Shown: one piece after another, positions 33,650 to 42,712 of the stretch
How the letters are laid out: every line of letters begins with the position of its first letter
Numbering within the stretch: the stretch's first letter is position 1
Assembly (NCBI GenBank): GCA_020436025.1
Contig: JAGQYP010000029.1
Span: 1 to 43,909, forward strand
DNA: 43,909 nucleotides
Direction: 5' to 3'
From: Crocinitomicaceae bacterium
Lineage (GTDB): Bacteria; Bacteroidota; Bacteroidia; Flavobacteriales_D; Crocinitomicaceae
Position numbers and translations under genes: made by a program
Notes under the pieces: model-generated
The model's input: the letters and a program-made list of their open reading frames with translations, nothing else
The model's database searches: none
Told to the model about the DNA's origin: nothing

Positions 33650-34282
33650 CTAAAATATGTTTTTCCATAGTCGAATGACATTCTCGGCATTCGTGGCAAA
33701 TGTAAAGATAATCCCGAAAATAGCCCCAGCAAAATGTGCATCATGAGCGATTCCGGTTCTGTTTTGTTTGGAAAGAAAGTATTCGGCGGCGAGATAAATG
33801 GCTCCAAAAATATAAGCCGGAGCCATAATGGGAAGAAAAAGTAGTCCCATTTTTGCACCTGGATTCAGCAAAATAAAAGAAAATACTACGGCCGATACCG
33901 CACCAGAAGCACCTAGACTAAAATACCCTCGATCGTGTCTTCTTCTAATCAAACTAGGCAAAGTTGCAAATGCTGCTCCTCCCACATACATCACTGCAAA
34001 ATACATGTATCCAACGTTTCCATTCAATCCAACATAGCTATTGGTATCGTATCTTCCATTTCCCATTTCAACACCCTGACCAAACATCCAAAGCACATAC
34101 ATATTGAAGATGAGATGCATCCAATCTGCGTGAATTAAGGCGTGAGAAAGCACTCTGTACCATTGTCCGTCATCAGCACAATACACAGGATTGAACATCA
34201 TTTTATATTTCATATCCTGATTCTCCATTGCCTGAATTGAAACAAGAATGGTGATGATCAGAATAACAATCGTAACCGTCAT
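33650..34282 (-). CDS. Rhomboid family intramembrane serine protease
   Basis: A 210-residue polytopic membrane protease. The first helix is at 1-18. HADWMHLIFNMYVLWMFG is the conserved HxxxN-type helix 2 region. GASGAVS holds the nucleophile Ser126. The catalytic His183 is in HDAHFAGAIFG, a good match to the AHxxGxxxG helix 6. The substrate is unknown. Its stop abuts the aminotransferase ATG, so the two are cotranscribed. It is divergent from the L,D-transpeptidase gene 56 bases away. Confidence 0.9.
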   Translation of the reverse strand: MTVTIVILIITILVSIQAMENQDMKYKMMFNPVYCADDGQWYRVLSHALIHADWMHLIFNMYVLWMFGQGVEMGNGRYDTNSYVGLNGNVGYMYFAVMYVGGAAFATLPSLIRRRHDRGYFSLGASGAVSAVVFSFILLNPGAKMGLLFLPIMAPAYIFGAIYLAAEYFLSKQNRTGIAHDAHFAGAIFGIIFTFATNAENVIRLWKNIF

Positions 34283-34338
34283 AATTTTAGACTTTTAGCT
34301 AGTTTAATGCTTTTAAATTCTTTACCTTTCTCGCAATA

Positions 34339-35922
34339 ATGAAACACTATCAGATATTCATTGTTTGGATCGGGCTTTTTGTGCTCTCGTGTCAATCTCC
34401 CCAAAAAGAGGAGGCTCCCTCACTTACACATCTTCCTCTAAACGATAGACTGGAAAGAATATTTGGCGAAAATAAGGAGGAAAAACTCAATTTCGAGTTA
34501 AAATTCTCAAAAGAAATTCAGCAGTTATACACACTTAACAGTAATAAGTCATATTGGTTTCAGGATGATTCCTTATCCCCTGTAGCCTTTCAACTGATTC
34601 ATTTTTTTGATTCCACGGAGTATTACGGTCTGCCCAAACACCTCTATCCAATCAATATTGAAAAGCAAGGTAAAGATCCTTTACAAATTGAATTAGCTCT
34701 TACGGAAAGTTTATTTCGAATCATCAAACATTTTCAATTTGGAGTGCTTGACTCGGGAACAACCAATATCAGCTGGAATTTAAGCCATCTAAGTGATTCA
34801 ATTCCTTTATTTGTGCGCAATAATTTCAAAGACAGCCTTTTCCATTATAAAATTCGATCTTTCGAACCCCAGAGCTTTCATTATCAATGGGTGGTGCGAT
34901 CTTGGAAGAATCACTTACTTAAAAACAATCTTGATTCGACTAGATTTACGGTACCTCCCATGAAAAAAGATTCTTTAAAAGCTTATCAGATTGCCAGAGA
35001 AATACTGCTACATAAAAAATACCTGGATAGTGTTTCCTACGCCAAAGACAGTCTGTTTTTATTGGCTTTGGAAAAATATCAGGAAGATCATAATTTGAAA
35101 GGAGACCACGTTATTGGGAGTAATACCATTGTTGCACTGGAAAAATCGAATTGGGATAAGTTTGAACAAGTTGCCGTTGTTTTGGAGAAATTAAAATGGA
35201 CAAGGGATCTACCTGAAAAGTACTTTCGTGTCAATATTGGAGAGCAGAAGCTTATTTTGGTGGATTCCAACCGGATTATTAGAGAACACCGCATCATTGT
35301 TGGACATTTTGACACACAAACTCCCGAACTCCAGTCAAAAATGAATCGCATTATCCTTTATCCTTATTGGAATGTTCCTCACTCCATTTCATCTAAAGAG
35401 CTTGTTTATGGTGCCCGAAGAGATACAGGATACATGCGCAAGAACAATTACAAGGTTTTCAGAAATAAGGAAGAAGTGGATTTATCTACCATCGACTGGA
35501 AGAAATATAGTAAGGACAAGTTTCCATTTCGTATTCGACAAGAACCGGGACCGAAGAATTCATTAGGTTTGATCAAATTTCAATTCCCAAATAAACACTC
35601 TGTCTACATACACGATACTCCCACAAAATGGTTGTTTAAAACAAAAATGAGGTATTATTCGCACGGATGCATGAGATTGGAAAACCCTAGAGATTTAGCT
35701 CATTATTTGATTGCGACAGACCCTAAAAACAGATTTATTGCAGACAGTTTGGACGTTGAACTTGAAAAAGCCAAAAATCAGTCAATTCCATTGAAACAAT
35801 CGATTCCTATTTTCATTGAATACCGGACAGTGAATGCGGATTCCACAGGGAAGATTTCCTTCTACAATGATTATTATGGTAGAGATCAAGCGATTATTAG
35901 GGCTCTATTTCAGAAACCTTAG
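34339..35922 (+). CDS. L,D-transpeptidase (YcbB-like) lipoprotein
   Basis: A 527-residue envelope enzyme that forms 3-3 cross-links in peptidoglycan or attaches proteins to it. The signal WIGLFVLSCQSPQKE makes it a likely lipoprotein (Cys18). Residues about 40-210 are the YcbB-type scaffold (LYTLNSNKSYWFQDDSLSP), then a peptidoglycan-binding-like helix region (LALEKYQEDHNLKGDHVIGS). The YkuD catalytic domain (about 300-460) carries HGCMRLENP, with catalytic Cys444 and His442, and YIHDTP. It overlaps the convergent YihY gene by four bases. The rhomboid protease is divergent. Confidence 0.9.
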   Translation: MKHYQIFIVWIGLFVLSCQSPQKEEAPSLTHLPLNDRLERIFGENKEEKLNFELKFSKEIQQLYTLNSNKSYWFQDDSLSPVAFQLIHFFDSTEYYGLPKHLYPINIEKQGKDPLQIELALTESLFRIIKHFQFGVLDSGTTNISWNLSHLSDSIPLFVRNNFKDSLFHYKIRSFEPQSFHYQWVVRSWKNHLLKNNLDSTRFTVPPMKKDSLKAYQIAREILLHKKYLDSVSYAKDSLFLLALEKYQEDHNLKGDHVIGSNTIVALEKSNWDKFEQVAVVLEKLKWTRDLPEKYFRVNIGEQKLILVDSNRIIREHRIIVGHFDTQTPELQSKMNRIILYPYWNVPHSISSKELVYGARRDTGYMRKNNYKVFRNKEEVDLSTIDWKKYSKDKFPFRIRQEPGPKNSLGLIKFQFPNKHSVYIHDTPTKWLFKTKMRYYSHGCMRLENPRDLAHYLIATDPKNRFIADSLDVELEKAKNQSIPLKQSIPIFIEYRTVNADSTGKISFYNDYYGRDQAIIRALFQKP

Positions 35923-36830
35923 TTGGCTTCCTTTACTTTAAAGAATTCCACAAAACTCTTAGAAAAGCTGATGGGATACCCTACTTTTCGAGCATAAACG
36001 GCGGTAAATTTTGCGCCTAGAAGTATAATCATCCCGTTGTAGAATACCCAAAGTAAGATCACCATGATCGATCCTCCGAACCCTACTTGCGAAATGTAAT
36101 TGATGTTTCCTATATACCAACCAATCAAATATTTACCGATCAAGCCCAAAATAGCCGTCACTACTGCTCCTCCAAGAATTAACTTCCAATGTGTTGTGGC
36201 GTCAGGAAGAATCTTGAAAAGAATGAAAATGGTCACCACACTGATCACAAACCCCATAAAATACTTCAAAAGAAAAGTGATGATCACCGAATGGAAACCA
36301 TAATGATTCTGAATTAGGTCGATGATTGAAAAGGAAAGGGTTTCAATGAACATAAAGGCCACGAAAACGAGTCCGATTAGAAATAAAATGAAAAGCGATA
36401 CCACCCGATCAAATATGGTTTTGATTACTTTTTTCCTTGTATTTACCTTGATTCCCCAAACCGCATTGATTCCTTTTTTAAGAGCATAGAGTAAAGCAGA
36501 ACTCGAAAACAGAAAGACAAAAAGACCGACAAACTGAGAACCATAACTCAAGGACAGACCTGCGGCACCATTTACCAGATGATTCACCAATTCTGTATGT
36601 TTCTCACCTAATTGATTGATCAGCAAGTTCTTAACCTCAAATGCCACATCTTCGTTGCCAACAAAAAATCCGAAAATATTAATCGCCAAAAAGATAATGG
36701 GGATAAATGCAAACAAGGCATAATAAGCGAAAGCAGCACAATGACTAAAAGAATCAGAATCCAAAAACTCAGAGATTGAATCTTTTAAAACTTGATAAAT
36801 TTCCTTGTATGTGAGTTTTCTAATTGGCAA
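35919..36830 (-). CDS. YihY/BrkB family membrane protein
   Basis: A 303-residue inner-membrane protein with about six helices. Conserved family marks are FSHCAAFAYYALFAFIPIIF near the N-terminus, SSALLYALKKGINAVWGIK, FKILPDATTHWKLILGGAVV, and GGSIMVILLWVFYNGMIILLGAKFTA near the C-terminus (given in part). It belongs to the YihY/UPF0761 family, once misnamed ribonuclease BN, of unsettled function (proposed roles in lipid handling or transport). Its ATG overlaps the end of the ABC ATPase gene by 11 bases, so it is the last gene of the four-gene histidine-kinase operon. Confidence 0.88.
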   Translation of the reverse strand: MPIRKLTYKEIYQVLKDSISEFLDSDSFSHCAAFAYYALFAFIPIIFLAINIFGFFVGNEDVAFEVKNLLINQLGEKHTELVNHLVNGAAGLSLSYGSQFVGLFVFLFSSSALLYALKKGINAVWGIKVNTRKKVIKTIFDRVVSLFILFLIGLVFVAFMFIETLSFSIIDLIQNHYGFHSVIITFLLKYFMGFVISVVTIFILFKILPDATTHWKLILGGAVVTAILGLIGKYLIGWYIGNINYISQVGFGGSIMVILLWVFYNGMIILLGAKFTAVYARKVGYPISFSKSFVEFFKVKEAN

Positions 36831-37770
36831 AAGTATATTTCTTTGGTTGAATGAAGATTCGTTCCGTATTTTCTAACGGTGTGGAACTCTCCAGGCTTAC
36901 CTCTTCCCCATTTTTTGTAAGGGCGCGAATTAAATATTTAGCTCCAAGATACAGATTATCAACTAGCTTCAAATCCAGTTGAATGGAAAAAGCCTCTGAT
37001 TTCGTTGTTCGGAATTCATTTTTTCTGAAATTCAGCGTTTTGTTCTCGATTTGTATTTCATTGTAACCACCCGTAATCATAGCCTCGTAATGAGAGGAAG
37101 GATTATCGTAAAGCTCCTTTTTATCCAGATCATTTAAAATAGCACCATTCTCCATGATTAGAATGCGATTGGATAAAGTAAAAGCATCTTGAAAATCATG
37201 TGTGACCATTATTGTAGTGATCTGGTATTCATCCAAATACTCAAAAAGTCGCTTTTCGATTTCATATTTGTTCATGAGATCGATCTGACTAAAAGGTTCG
37301 TCCAACAAAAGCAATTCGGGAATCTGAGCCAAAGCGCGGGCAAGAGCCAACCTTTGTTTCTGTCCTCCGGAAAGCGTATGAGCCAACTGATCTTGGTATT
37401 TTTCCATATTCACCACGGCCAGTAACTCATCTGTTTTCTCTTGAATATCCTGTTTTTCCAGGTGGAGAATCTTGTTTGAGATGTTTTCACGAACCGAATG
37501 GTAATTGTCCAGATCAAAATTTTGATCCACCAGTTTCATTTTTTTGTGACCTGGAATCAAAACTTCTGAGGGAGTCAGCACTCTTTCTCTTTGAAAAAGC
37601 ACTTCACCTCCATTTAAATCAAAGAGTCCGTAAATGGATTTCAAAAGAGAAGACTTTCCACTTCCACTTAATCCTAAAATCGAAATTCTTTCGCCTAATT
37701 CGACTTTAAAATGGATCTCATTTAATGAAAAACTGGGATATTTAAGGGATAAGTTTTGGACTTCTAACAT
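36820..37770 (-). CDS. ABC transporter ATP-binding protein (orphan)
   Basis: A 316-residue ABC ATPase: Walker A GLSGSGKSSLL (about 35-45), Q-loop MKLVDQNFDLD, signature HTLSGGQKQRLALARALAQ, Walker B LLLLDEPFSQIDL, and switch TIMVTHDFQDAF. Residues about 240-316 form a TOBE-like C-terminal domain (SIQLDLKLVDNLYLGAKYLI), as in importers of the PotA/CysA type. No membrane permease or binding protein is nearby; YihY is the only membrane partner in the operon. It begins inside the stop of the 138-residue gene (TAATG), and overlaps YihY by 11 bases. Confidence 0.85.
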   Translation of the reverse strand: MLEVQNLSLKYPSFSLNEIHFKVELGERISILGLSGSGKSSLLKSIYGLFDLNGGEVLFQRERVLTPSEVLIPGHKKMKLVDQNFDLDNYHSVRENISNKILHLEKQDIQEKTDELLAVVNMEKYQDQLAHTLSGGQKQRLALARALAQIPELLLLDEPFSQIDLMNKYEIEKRLFEYLDEYQITTIMVTHDFQDAFTLSNRILIMENGAILNDLDKKELYDNPSSHYEAMITGGYNEIQIENKTLNFRKNEFRTTKSEAFSIQLDLKLVDNLYLGAKYLIRALTKNGEEVSLESSTPLENTERIFIQPKKYTFAN

Positions 37771-38186
37771 TACGAAACCAATTCTTTCGGGAAATCTGTG
37801 ATATTAATGTAAACACCTGGAATAAGATTCGTTAGAACCGACATTTCTTTAAAGGTAATTTCAAATACACCTTTTTCTAGATCGATATTTTCCTTTTCAA
37901 TAACCTCTGAAGAAATAGCAATTTGATTTTGGTTGTCGCCTATCAAGTTCCAGATTTTCATGTTTTCTACAGGGAGATTGAAAGTTTCTCCTCCTCTTTC
38001 CCCTTGAAGGTGGTAGACAGAATCTTTGGATAATTCAATAGAATCAATCTTTCCAGTGAAATTAAATTCATCTTCCCACAGGAGTTTGTAATTATCATCG
38101 GATTCTTCTCCGTTGTGATTTTCATCAGCATACTCCTGAGAATACTCTTCATTTGGCATAATAAATCTGCAAGTCAAACTCATCAT
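37770..38186 (-). CDS. Hypothetical protein in the histidine-kinase operon
   Basis: A 138-residue protein with no signal peptide or membrane segment. The first 40 residues are acidic (EYADENHNGEESDDNY) and likely flexible. The rest has strands and short helices (NFTGKIDSIELSKDSVYHLQ, GVFEITFKEMSVLTNLIPG, YINITDFP). I recognise no family. The start ATG 38186 overlaps the histidine kinase stop (ATGATG with TGA inside); ATG 38183 or the Met at residue 10 (MPNEEYSQE) are alternatives. Overlap on both sides suggests it works with the kinase or the ABC ATPase. Confidence 0.65.
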   Translation of the reverse strand: MMSLTCRFIMPNEEYSQEYADENHNGEESDDNYKLLWEDEFNFTGKIDSIELSKDSVYHLQGERGGETFNLPVENMKIWNLIGDNQNQIAISSEVIEKENIDLEKGVFEITFKEMSVLTNLIPGVYINITDFPKELVS

Positions 38187-40141
38187 AGTGAAAATTTAAT
38201 GTCGATTTGAGCACCATTATTGTTCTTGAACTCAATTGTTCCGTCTAATTGTTCAATCAAAACGTTTACCAATTCCAGCCCAATTGATTCCGTGTAAGAT
38301 TCCGGATCAAAATCTTCTGGAAAGCCTTTTCCGTTGTCTTTCAAAGTAAGGAAAACTTGATTCTTTTCTTTTCGGATATGCATTTGCACGCTTACTTCCA
38401 CTCCTTCCTTAGCTCCGTATTTGATGGAATTGGTGATCAATTCGTTTACAATTAATCCAAGTGGAATGGCTTTTTCCAGACTGATCAAGAAATCATCTCC
38501 TTCAATATTTACGTCGATGGCAGACTTCTTGGATAACAAGGATTTTTTAATTGATTCAGCTAAATCTTTGAAGTATTCATTCACCTGAACCGCCTCTGAA
38601 AAGTCTGAAATATATAGTTTTTCGTGAACCAACGACATGGCTAAAATCCTATTCTGCATATTTTGCATCGGACTTAAAAGCTTGTCTGATTTCAATTTGT
38701 TTGCCTGAATATTCATCAAAGAGGAAATGATTTGGAAGTTGTTCTTCACTCTGTGGTGCACTTCTTTCATCAAAGCTTCTTTTTCCTTGATAGATTTTTT
38801 CAACTCCTTATTTCTCTTTCTAACGATACCCAAAACATACACGATTGCACCAAAAGCTATCGCCAAGAAAACTAGCCAAAGAATCAAATAAAAATTCTTT
38901 ACTTCCTGGAATCTGATTTCTCTAATTTTCTGATTGTTTTGCTCTTCTACATTCAACGAATCTCTTAGTCTGTCGTATTGCGCATTGTAAAACATTTCAA
39001 GACGGGCAATCTCTAAACTTGTCTCCGAATTGTAGATAGAATCCCGAATACCTTCATAGATCTCTCTGTACAAATTGGCTTTTTCATAATTTTTCACCAA
39101 GAAATTTGCTTCAGAAAGCAGTTGGTTGATTTCAATCTCGTTTTTAAGAGAATATTCCTCGACATTCAGCTGTTTACTTTTGTTCAATAAAACAATTGCT
39201 TTATTTACTCTATTCTGTCTCAGATAATAAGTACCCAGATTGATGTAATACACTTTCTCAATTGAGATATCTGGGTAATTCTTCAAAAGCGCCTCTACGA
39301 CTTTAAAGTTCTCCAGAGCTTTATCAAACCTTCCTAGTTCAAGGTATAATTGACCAATCAATAAATAATTGACTTTTAAAGAGATGGAGTCTTTAATCGC
39401 TTCTTTTAATCTTTTTCCTCTGTAAAGGAAGTCTTCAGCTACATTGTAATTTTGCTCCAACAATTCGATTTCTGCCAAGTTGGTATAGGCTTTTGCGATC
39501 GTACTTGTATCTTTCAACTGCATCGCAATGGTCATCGCTTCGCTATAAAATCGGGAAGCATTCTTATAATCGTTCATATTAAAATAAGCGATCCCGATGT
39601 TTAAATTCAATTGACCTTCATAACTCTTGAGTTTCAATGAATTTTGTTTGGTTTTTAGTTCCCTTATCTTGTAAAGATTACTTCTGGCGATAAAATAGTT
39701 TCTTAAGGCTTCAAAGTTTTTCCCTTGAACAATGTTTAAAGAGGCTAAATTCACGCTAATCGCAAACAATCTCTCTGAATTATTTGTTTTCTCCGCAATT
39801 TCTTTGGCTTTGTTGTAATAGTACAAGGCGTCAGAGATTTTTCCCTTTCTGAAATAAATTGAACCAAGTGCAGAGTAACCTAGAATTAAATTTTCACTAT
39901 CCTTAAGTTTTTCAGCCAATTGAATCTGAATATTAGAGTATTTCTCTAATGAATCCAGTTGGACGTTAAAATAGATATCCGAAATTTGCCCTGAAATAGT
40001 CAGCTTTTTCTGAACATCATTTCCAGCTAATTGCCATTCTCTTTTTAAGGAATCCAGATTCTGTGACCAGACATTATTCCCCAGATTAGAGCTTAAAATA
40101 AGCGTGGATGTAAAAATAAATCGAACTAGGAAATTGGTCAT
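38183..40141 (-). CDS. TPR-containing sensor histidine kinase (HisKA_2 type)
   Basis: A 652-residue membrane sensor kinase. A signal peptide to about residue 27 is followed by a periplasmic TPR array (about 60-370: ALGSIYFRKGKISDALYYYN, NIGIAYFNMNDYKNASRFYS, LLIGQLYLELGRFDKALENF), then a coiled coil and one membrane helix (about 416-440). The dimerisation box EVHHRVKNNFQIISSLMNIQ holds the phospho-acceptor His463. The ATPase has VNELITNSIKYG (N box), DNGKGFP and IGLELVNVLIEQL. This HisKA_2/TPR build is common in Bacteroidota. No response regulator is adjacent. It heads a coupled operon with an unknown protein, an ABC ATPase and YihY. It is divergent from the rlmI-like gene. Confidence 0.9.
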   Translation of the reverse strand: MTNFLVRFIFTSTLILSSNLGNNVWSQNLDSLKREWQLAGNDVQKKLTISGQISDIYFNVQLDSLEKYSNIQIQLAEKLKDSENLILGYSALGSIYFRKGKISDALYYYNKAKEIAEKTNNSERLFAISVNLASLNIVQGKNFEALRNYFIARSNLYKIRELKTKQNSLKLKSYEGQLNLNIGIAYFNMNDYKNASRFYSEAMTIAMQLKDTSTIAKAYTNLAEIELLEQNYNVAEDFLYRGKRLKEAIKDSISLKVNYLLIGQLYLELGRFDKALENFKVVEALLKNYPDISIEKVYYINLGTYYLRQNRVNKAIVLLNKSKQLNVEEYSLKNEIEINQLLSEANFLVKNYEKANLYREIYEGIRDSIYNSETSLEIARLEMFYNAQYDRLRDSLNVEEQNNQKIREIRFQEVKNFYLILWLVFLAIAFGAIVYVLGIVRKRNKELKKSIKEKEALMKEVHHRVKNNFQIISSLMNIQANKLKSDKLLSPMQNMQNRILAMSLVHEKLYISDFSEAVQVNEYFKDLAESIKKSLLSKKSAIDVNIEGDDFLISLEKAIPLGLIVNELITNSIKYGAKEGVEVSVQMHIRKEKNQVFLTLKDNGKGFPEDFDPESYTESIGLELVNVLIEQLDGTIEFKNNNGAQIDIKFSL

Positions 40142-40166
40142 TATCGTTTACAGAATTGTATTTTTG
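40134..40166 (+). promoter_or_regulatory. Promoter of the rlmI-like gene
   Basis: TTGG at 40134-40137 and TATTTTTG at 40159-40166 resemble -33 and -7 elements with a spacer of 21-22 bases. The -33 part lies inside the start of the divergent histidine kinase gene. The frame extends past this box to a TTG at 40156, which is upstream of the -7 element and so cannot be the translation start. Confidence 0.45.
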
Positions 40167-40182
40167 TGCTAAAATACAGAAA

Positions 40183-41367
40183 GTGGACGTAAAATCAATA
40201 TTTCTTAAACCGGGAAAAGAAAGATCAGTAGAAAGATTTCATCCTTGGATTTTCAGTGGAGCATTAATGAAAGGCTCTGAAGACCTTGAGAATGGAGATC
40301 TTGTTAAGGTAAAATCAGCAGATGGAAAATTCCTTTGCATCGGTCATTACCAGGATTTAGGAAGTATTGCCGTGCGCATCATCAGTTTTAAAGAGGTTGA
40401 AATCAATCAGGAATTTTGGAATGAAAAATTTGAAAATGCTTTGCAAGTTAGAGAGCATTTGAATTTGATTCACGCTTACAATAATGTATTCCGACTCATT
40501 CACGGTGAAGGAGACGGACTACCTGGTTTGATCGTTGACGTGTACAGCGATACAGCCGTTGTACAATGCCACAGTGTGGGGATGCTCAAATCCATGGAGT
40601 TCATCAAAAATGGAATTCAGCATGCTTTTGACAATGAATTGCGTGCCATCTATAATAAAAGCTCCGATACCATTTCAAGGGAATTTGAAGCAAAAGATGA
40701 ATATGTCTTCAAAATGGGAGAACCGGACAAGATCGTATTGGAATATGGTCATAAATTCAGCGTGGATTGGGAAACGGGGCAAAAAACTGGCTATTTCATT
40801 GATCAAAGAGAAAACAGAAAGCTCATCGCCAAATATGCCTCGAGAAAGAAAGTACTGAATACCTTCTGCTACTCAGGTGGTTTTTCCATTTTTGCTTTAG
40901 AGGCTGGAGCGAAATTAGTTCACTCCCTCGATAGTAGTCAGAAAGCGATTGATCTTGTGGAGAATAATATCCGATTGAATGGATTTTCGAATAGTGACAA
41001 ACACAAATCCATTGTTGCTGATGCCATGGATTACATGAAAAATTTAGAGGAAGAATACGATATTATCATTTTAGATCCTCCTGCCTTTGCTAAGCATAAA
41101 AAATCCAGACACAAAGCAGTTCAAGGTTATAAAAGATTGAATTACAACGCAATCAAACAAATCAAATCCGGAGGAATCATTTTCACTTTTTCTTGTTCGC
41201 AGGTAGTTGACAAACAACTTTTTGCCAATACAGTCATCGCTGCAGGAATTGAAAGTGGCAGAAGCATTCGAATTTTAGAGCAATTGCACCAACCTGGTGA
41301 CCATCCAATTAATGCTTATCATCCTGAGGGAGAATACTTAAAAGGCTTGGTGATACAGGTAGATTAG
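40183..41367 (+). CDS. Class I SAM-dependent rRNA methyltransferase (RlmI-like)
   Basis: A protein of about 394 residues of the RlmI/RlmK family, which makes 5-methylcytosine in 23S rRNA. The N-terminal PUA domain reads IFLKPGKERSVERFHPWIFS and DLVKVKSADGKFLCIGHY. An EEHAD-like middle region has VFRLIHGEGDGLPGLIVD. The Rossmann catalytic part has VLNTFCYSGGFSIFALEAGA (motif I), LDSSQKAIDL, IILDPPAFAKHKKS (motif IV) and FTFSCSQVV, which would hold the catalytic cysteine. GTG 40183 fits because upstream bases contain the promoter. The MATE gene follows after one base. Target cytosine is not certain. Confidence 0.87.
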   Translation: MDVKSIFLKPGKERSVERFHPWIFSGALMKGSEDLENGDLVKVKSADGKFLCIGHYQDLGSIAVRIISFKEVEINQEFWNEKFENALQVREHLNLIHAYNNVFRLIHGEGDGLPGLIVDVYSDTAVVQCHSVGMLKSMEFIKNGIQHAFDNELRAIYNKSSDTISREFEAKDEYVFKMGEPDKIVLEYGHKFSVDWETGQKTGYFIDQRENRKLIAKYASRKKVLNTFCYSGGFSIFALEAGAKLVHSLDSSQKAIDLVENNIRLNGFSNSDKHKSIVADAMDYMKNLEEEYDIIILDPPAFAKHKKSRHKAVQGYKRLNYNAIKQIKSGGIIFTFSCSQVVDKQLFANTVIAAGIESGRSIRILEQLHQPGDHPINAYHPEGEYLKGLVIQVD

Positions 41368-41368
41368 T

Positions 41369-42712
41369 TTGAATATTTCCTATTTAAATATATTGAAAGT
41401 CGCCACTCCACTCATGATTGGCACTTTTGTTCAATCTGTAGTGATGATTACAGACATGGCCTTTATTTCCGATCTGGGCACCATTCAATACGATGCGGTT
41501 GGAAATGCAGGGATTCTTTATATGTCTTTGATGATGTTGGTTCAGGGGATCTCGGACAGTTCCCAAATCATCATTGCACGAAGAAAAGGAGAAGGGAATT
41601 ATTTTGATGTTGGACGGACATTCAGACACTCCCTAATCATTCTTTTCTCCTTCAGTTTGCTCATTTTTGCCACTTACCTACTCTTTATTGATTCCTTTAT
41701 ATTGGAAACAGTCAACAATTCAGCCATAGCCTACAACATGACCGATTTTTTCGAATTCAGGAGATACGGAGTTTTGTTTGAAGCCTTGCGATTGGCCATG
41801 GTGGCTTACTATATCGGGATTGGAAACACTCGGGTCATCATTTTCTCGACATTAGTTCTTTCTTTATCTAATGTTTTCCTGGATTACAGTTTGATTTATG
41901 GAGAATTCGGATTTCCTGAAATGGGCATTCAAGGAGCTGCACTTGCGTCTACTTCAGCCGAACTCATTTCCCTATTGTTCATGTTCATTTACATTTTGAA
42001 TGATAAAAAAAGCAAGACTTATCATCTTTTTGAAAGAATTCATTTTGACCGAGAAATTTTCCAGAAATTCCTAAAAATAGCACCTCCAATGATGCTGCAA
42101 GGTTTTATTGCTCTTTCGGCCTGGTATATTTTCTTTTCCTTTATTGAAGAGTTGGGACCCATCGAATTGGAGATCTCCCATGTGATTCGGAGCCTTTATT
42201 TCATTGCTTTCATTCCCATGTACGGACTCAATGCTACAACACGAACCTATGTTTCCTCGTTGATTGGGGCTGGGGAAACCAATAAAATCCCTCTTTTTCT
42301 GAGACGCATCATTCTTTTAAACCTCTTCTTTTTGATTCTATTCCTACATGGAATCGTATGCTACCCCATTGCCATGGTTCATTTAGTGAATTACAACAGT
42401 GATTTCATTATGAATCCGGAGTACATGGAAAGCATTAGAGGTTTGTTTCGACTGATTTTTGGTAATATGATGCTGATTGGGTTTGCGGCGCCATTTTTCC
42501 ACTTCATTAGTGGTACAGGAAATACTCGGGCTTCCTTTTTAGTTGAAATTTCAGCAATTTCGATCTATTTGGTTTGCTCTTACCTTCTTGTTTATGTTTT
42601 AGAAGCTGGTTTGATGGGAATCTGGTCTGTTGAATACATTTATTTTGGCTCGATGGGGCTCTTTTCATTTTTATATTTCAAATTTGCAAACTGGAAAAAC
42701 ACAACGGTATGA
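41369..42712 (+). CDS. MATE family efflux transporter
   Basis: A 447-residue membrane protein with about twelve helices, of the MATE family exporting drugs or metabolites against Na+ or H+ gradients. Marks are LKVATPLMIGTFVQSVVMIT, DAVGNAGILYMSLMMLVQGI, the second-half repeat FLKIAPPMMLQGFIALSAWY, and FAAPFFHFISGTGNTRASFL. No ATG is available near the expected N-terminus; TTG 41369 begins MNISYLNILK, one base after the rlmI-like stop. Its end overlaps fmt by four bases (ATGA). The substrate is unknown. Confidence 0.88.
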   Translation: MNISYLNILKVATPLMIGTFVQSVVMITDMAFISDLGTIQYDAVGNAGILYMSLMMLVQGISDSSQIIIARRKGEGNYFDVGRTFRHSLIILFSFSLLIFATYLLFIDSFILETVNNSAIAYNMTDFFEFRRYGVLFEALRLAMVAYYIGIGNTRVIIFSTLVLSLSNVFLDYSLIYGEFGFPEMGIQGAALASTSAELISLLFMFIYILNDKKSKTYHLFERIHFDREIFQKFLKIAPPMMLQGFIALSAWYIFFSFIEELGPIELEISHVIRSLYFIAFIPMYGLNATTRTYVSSLIGAGETNKIPLFLRRIILLNLFFLILFLHGIVCYPIAMVHLVNYNSDFIMNPEYMESIRGLFRLIFGNMMLIGFAAPFFHFISGTGNTRASFLVEISAISIYLVCSYLLVYVLEAGLMGIWSVEYIYFGSMGLFSFLYFKFANWKNTTV

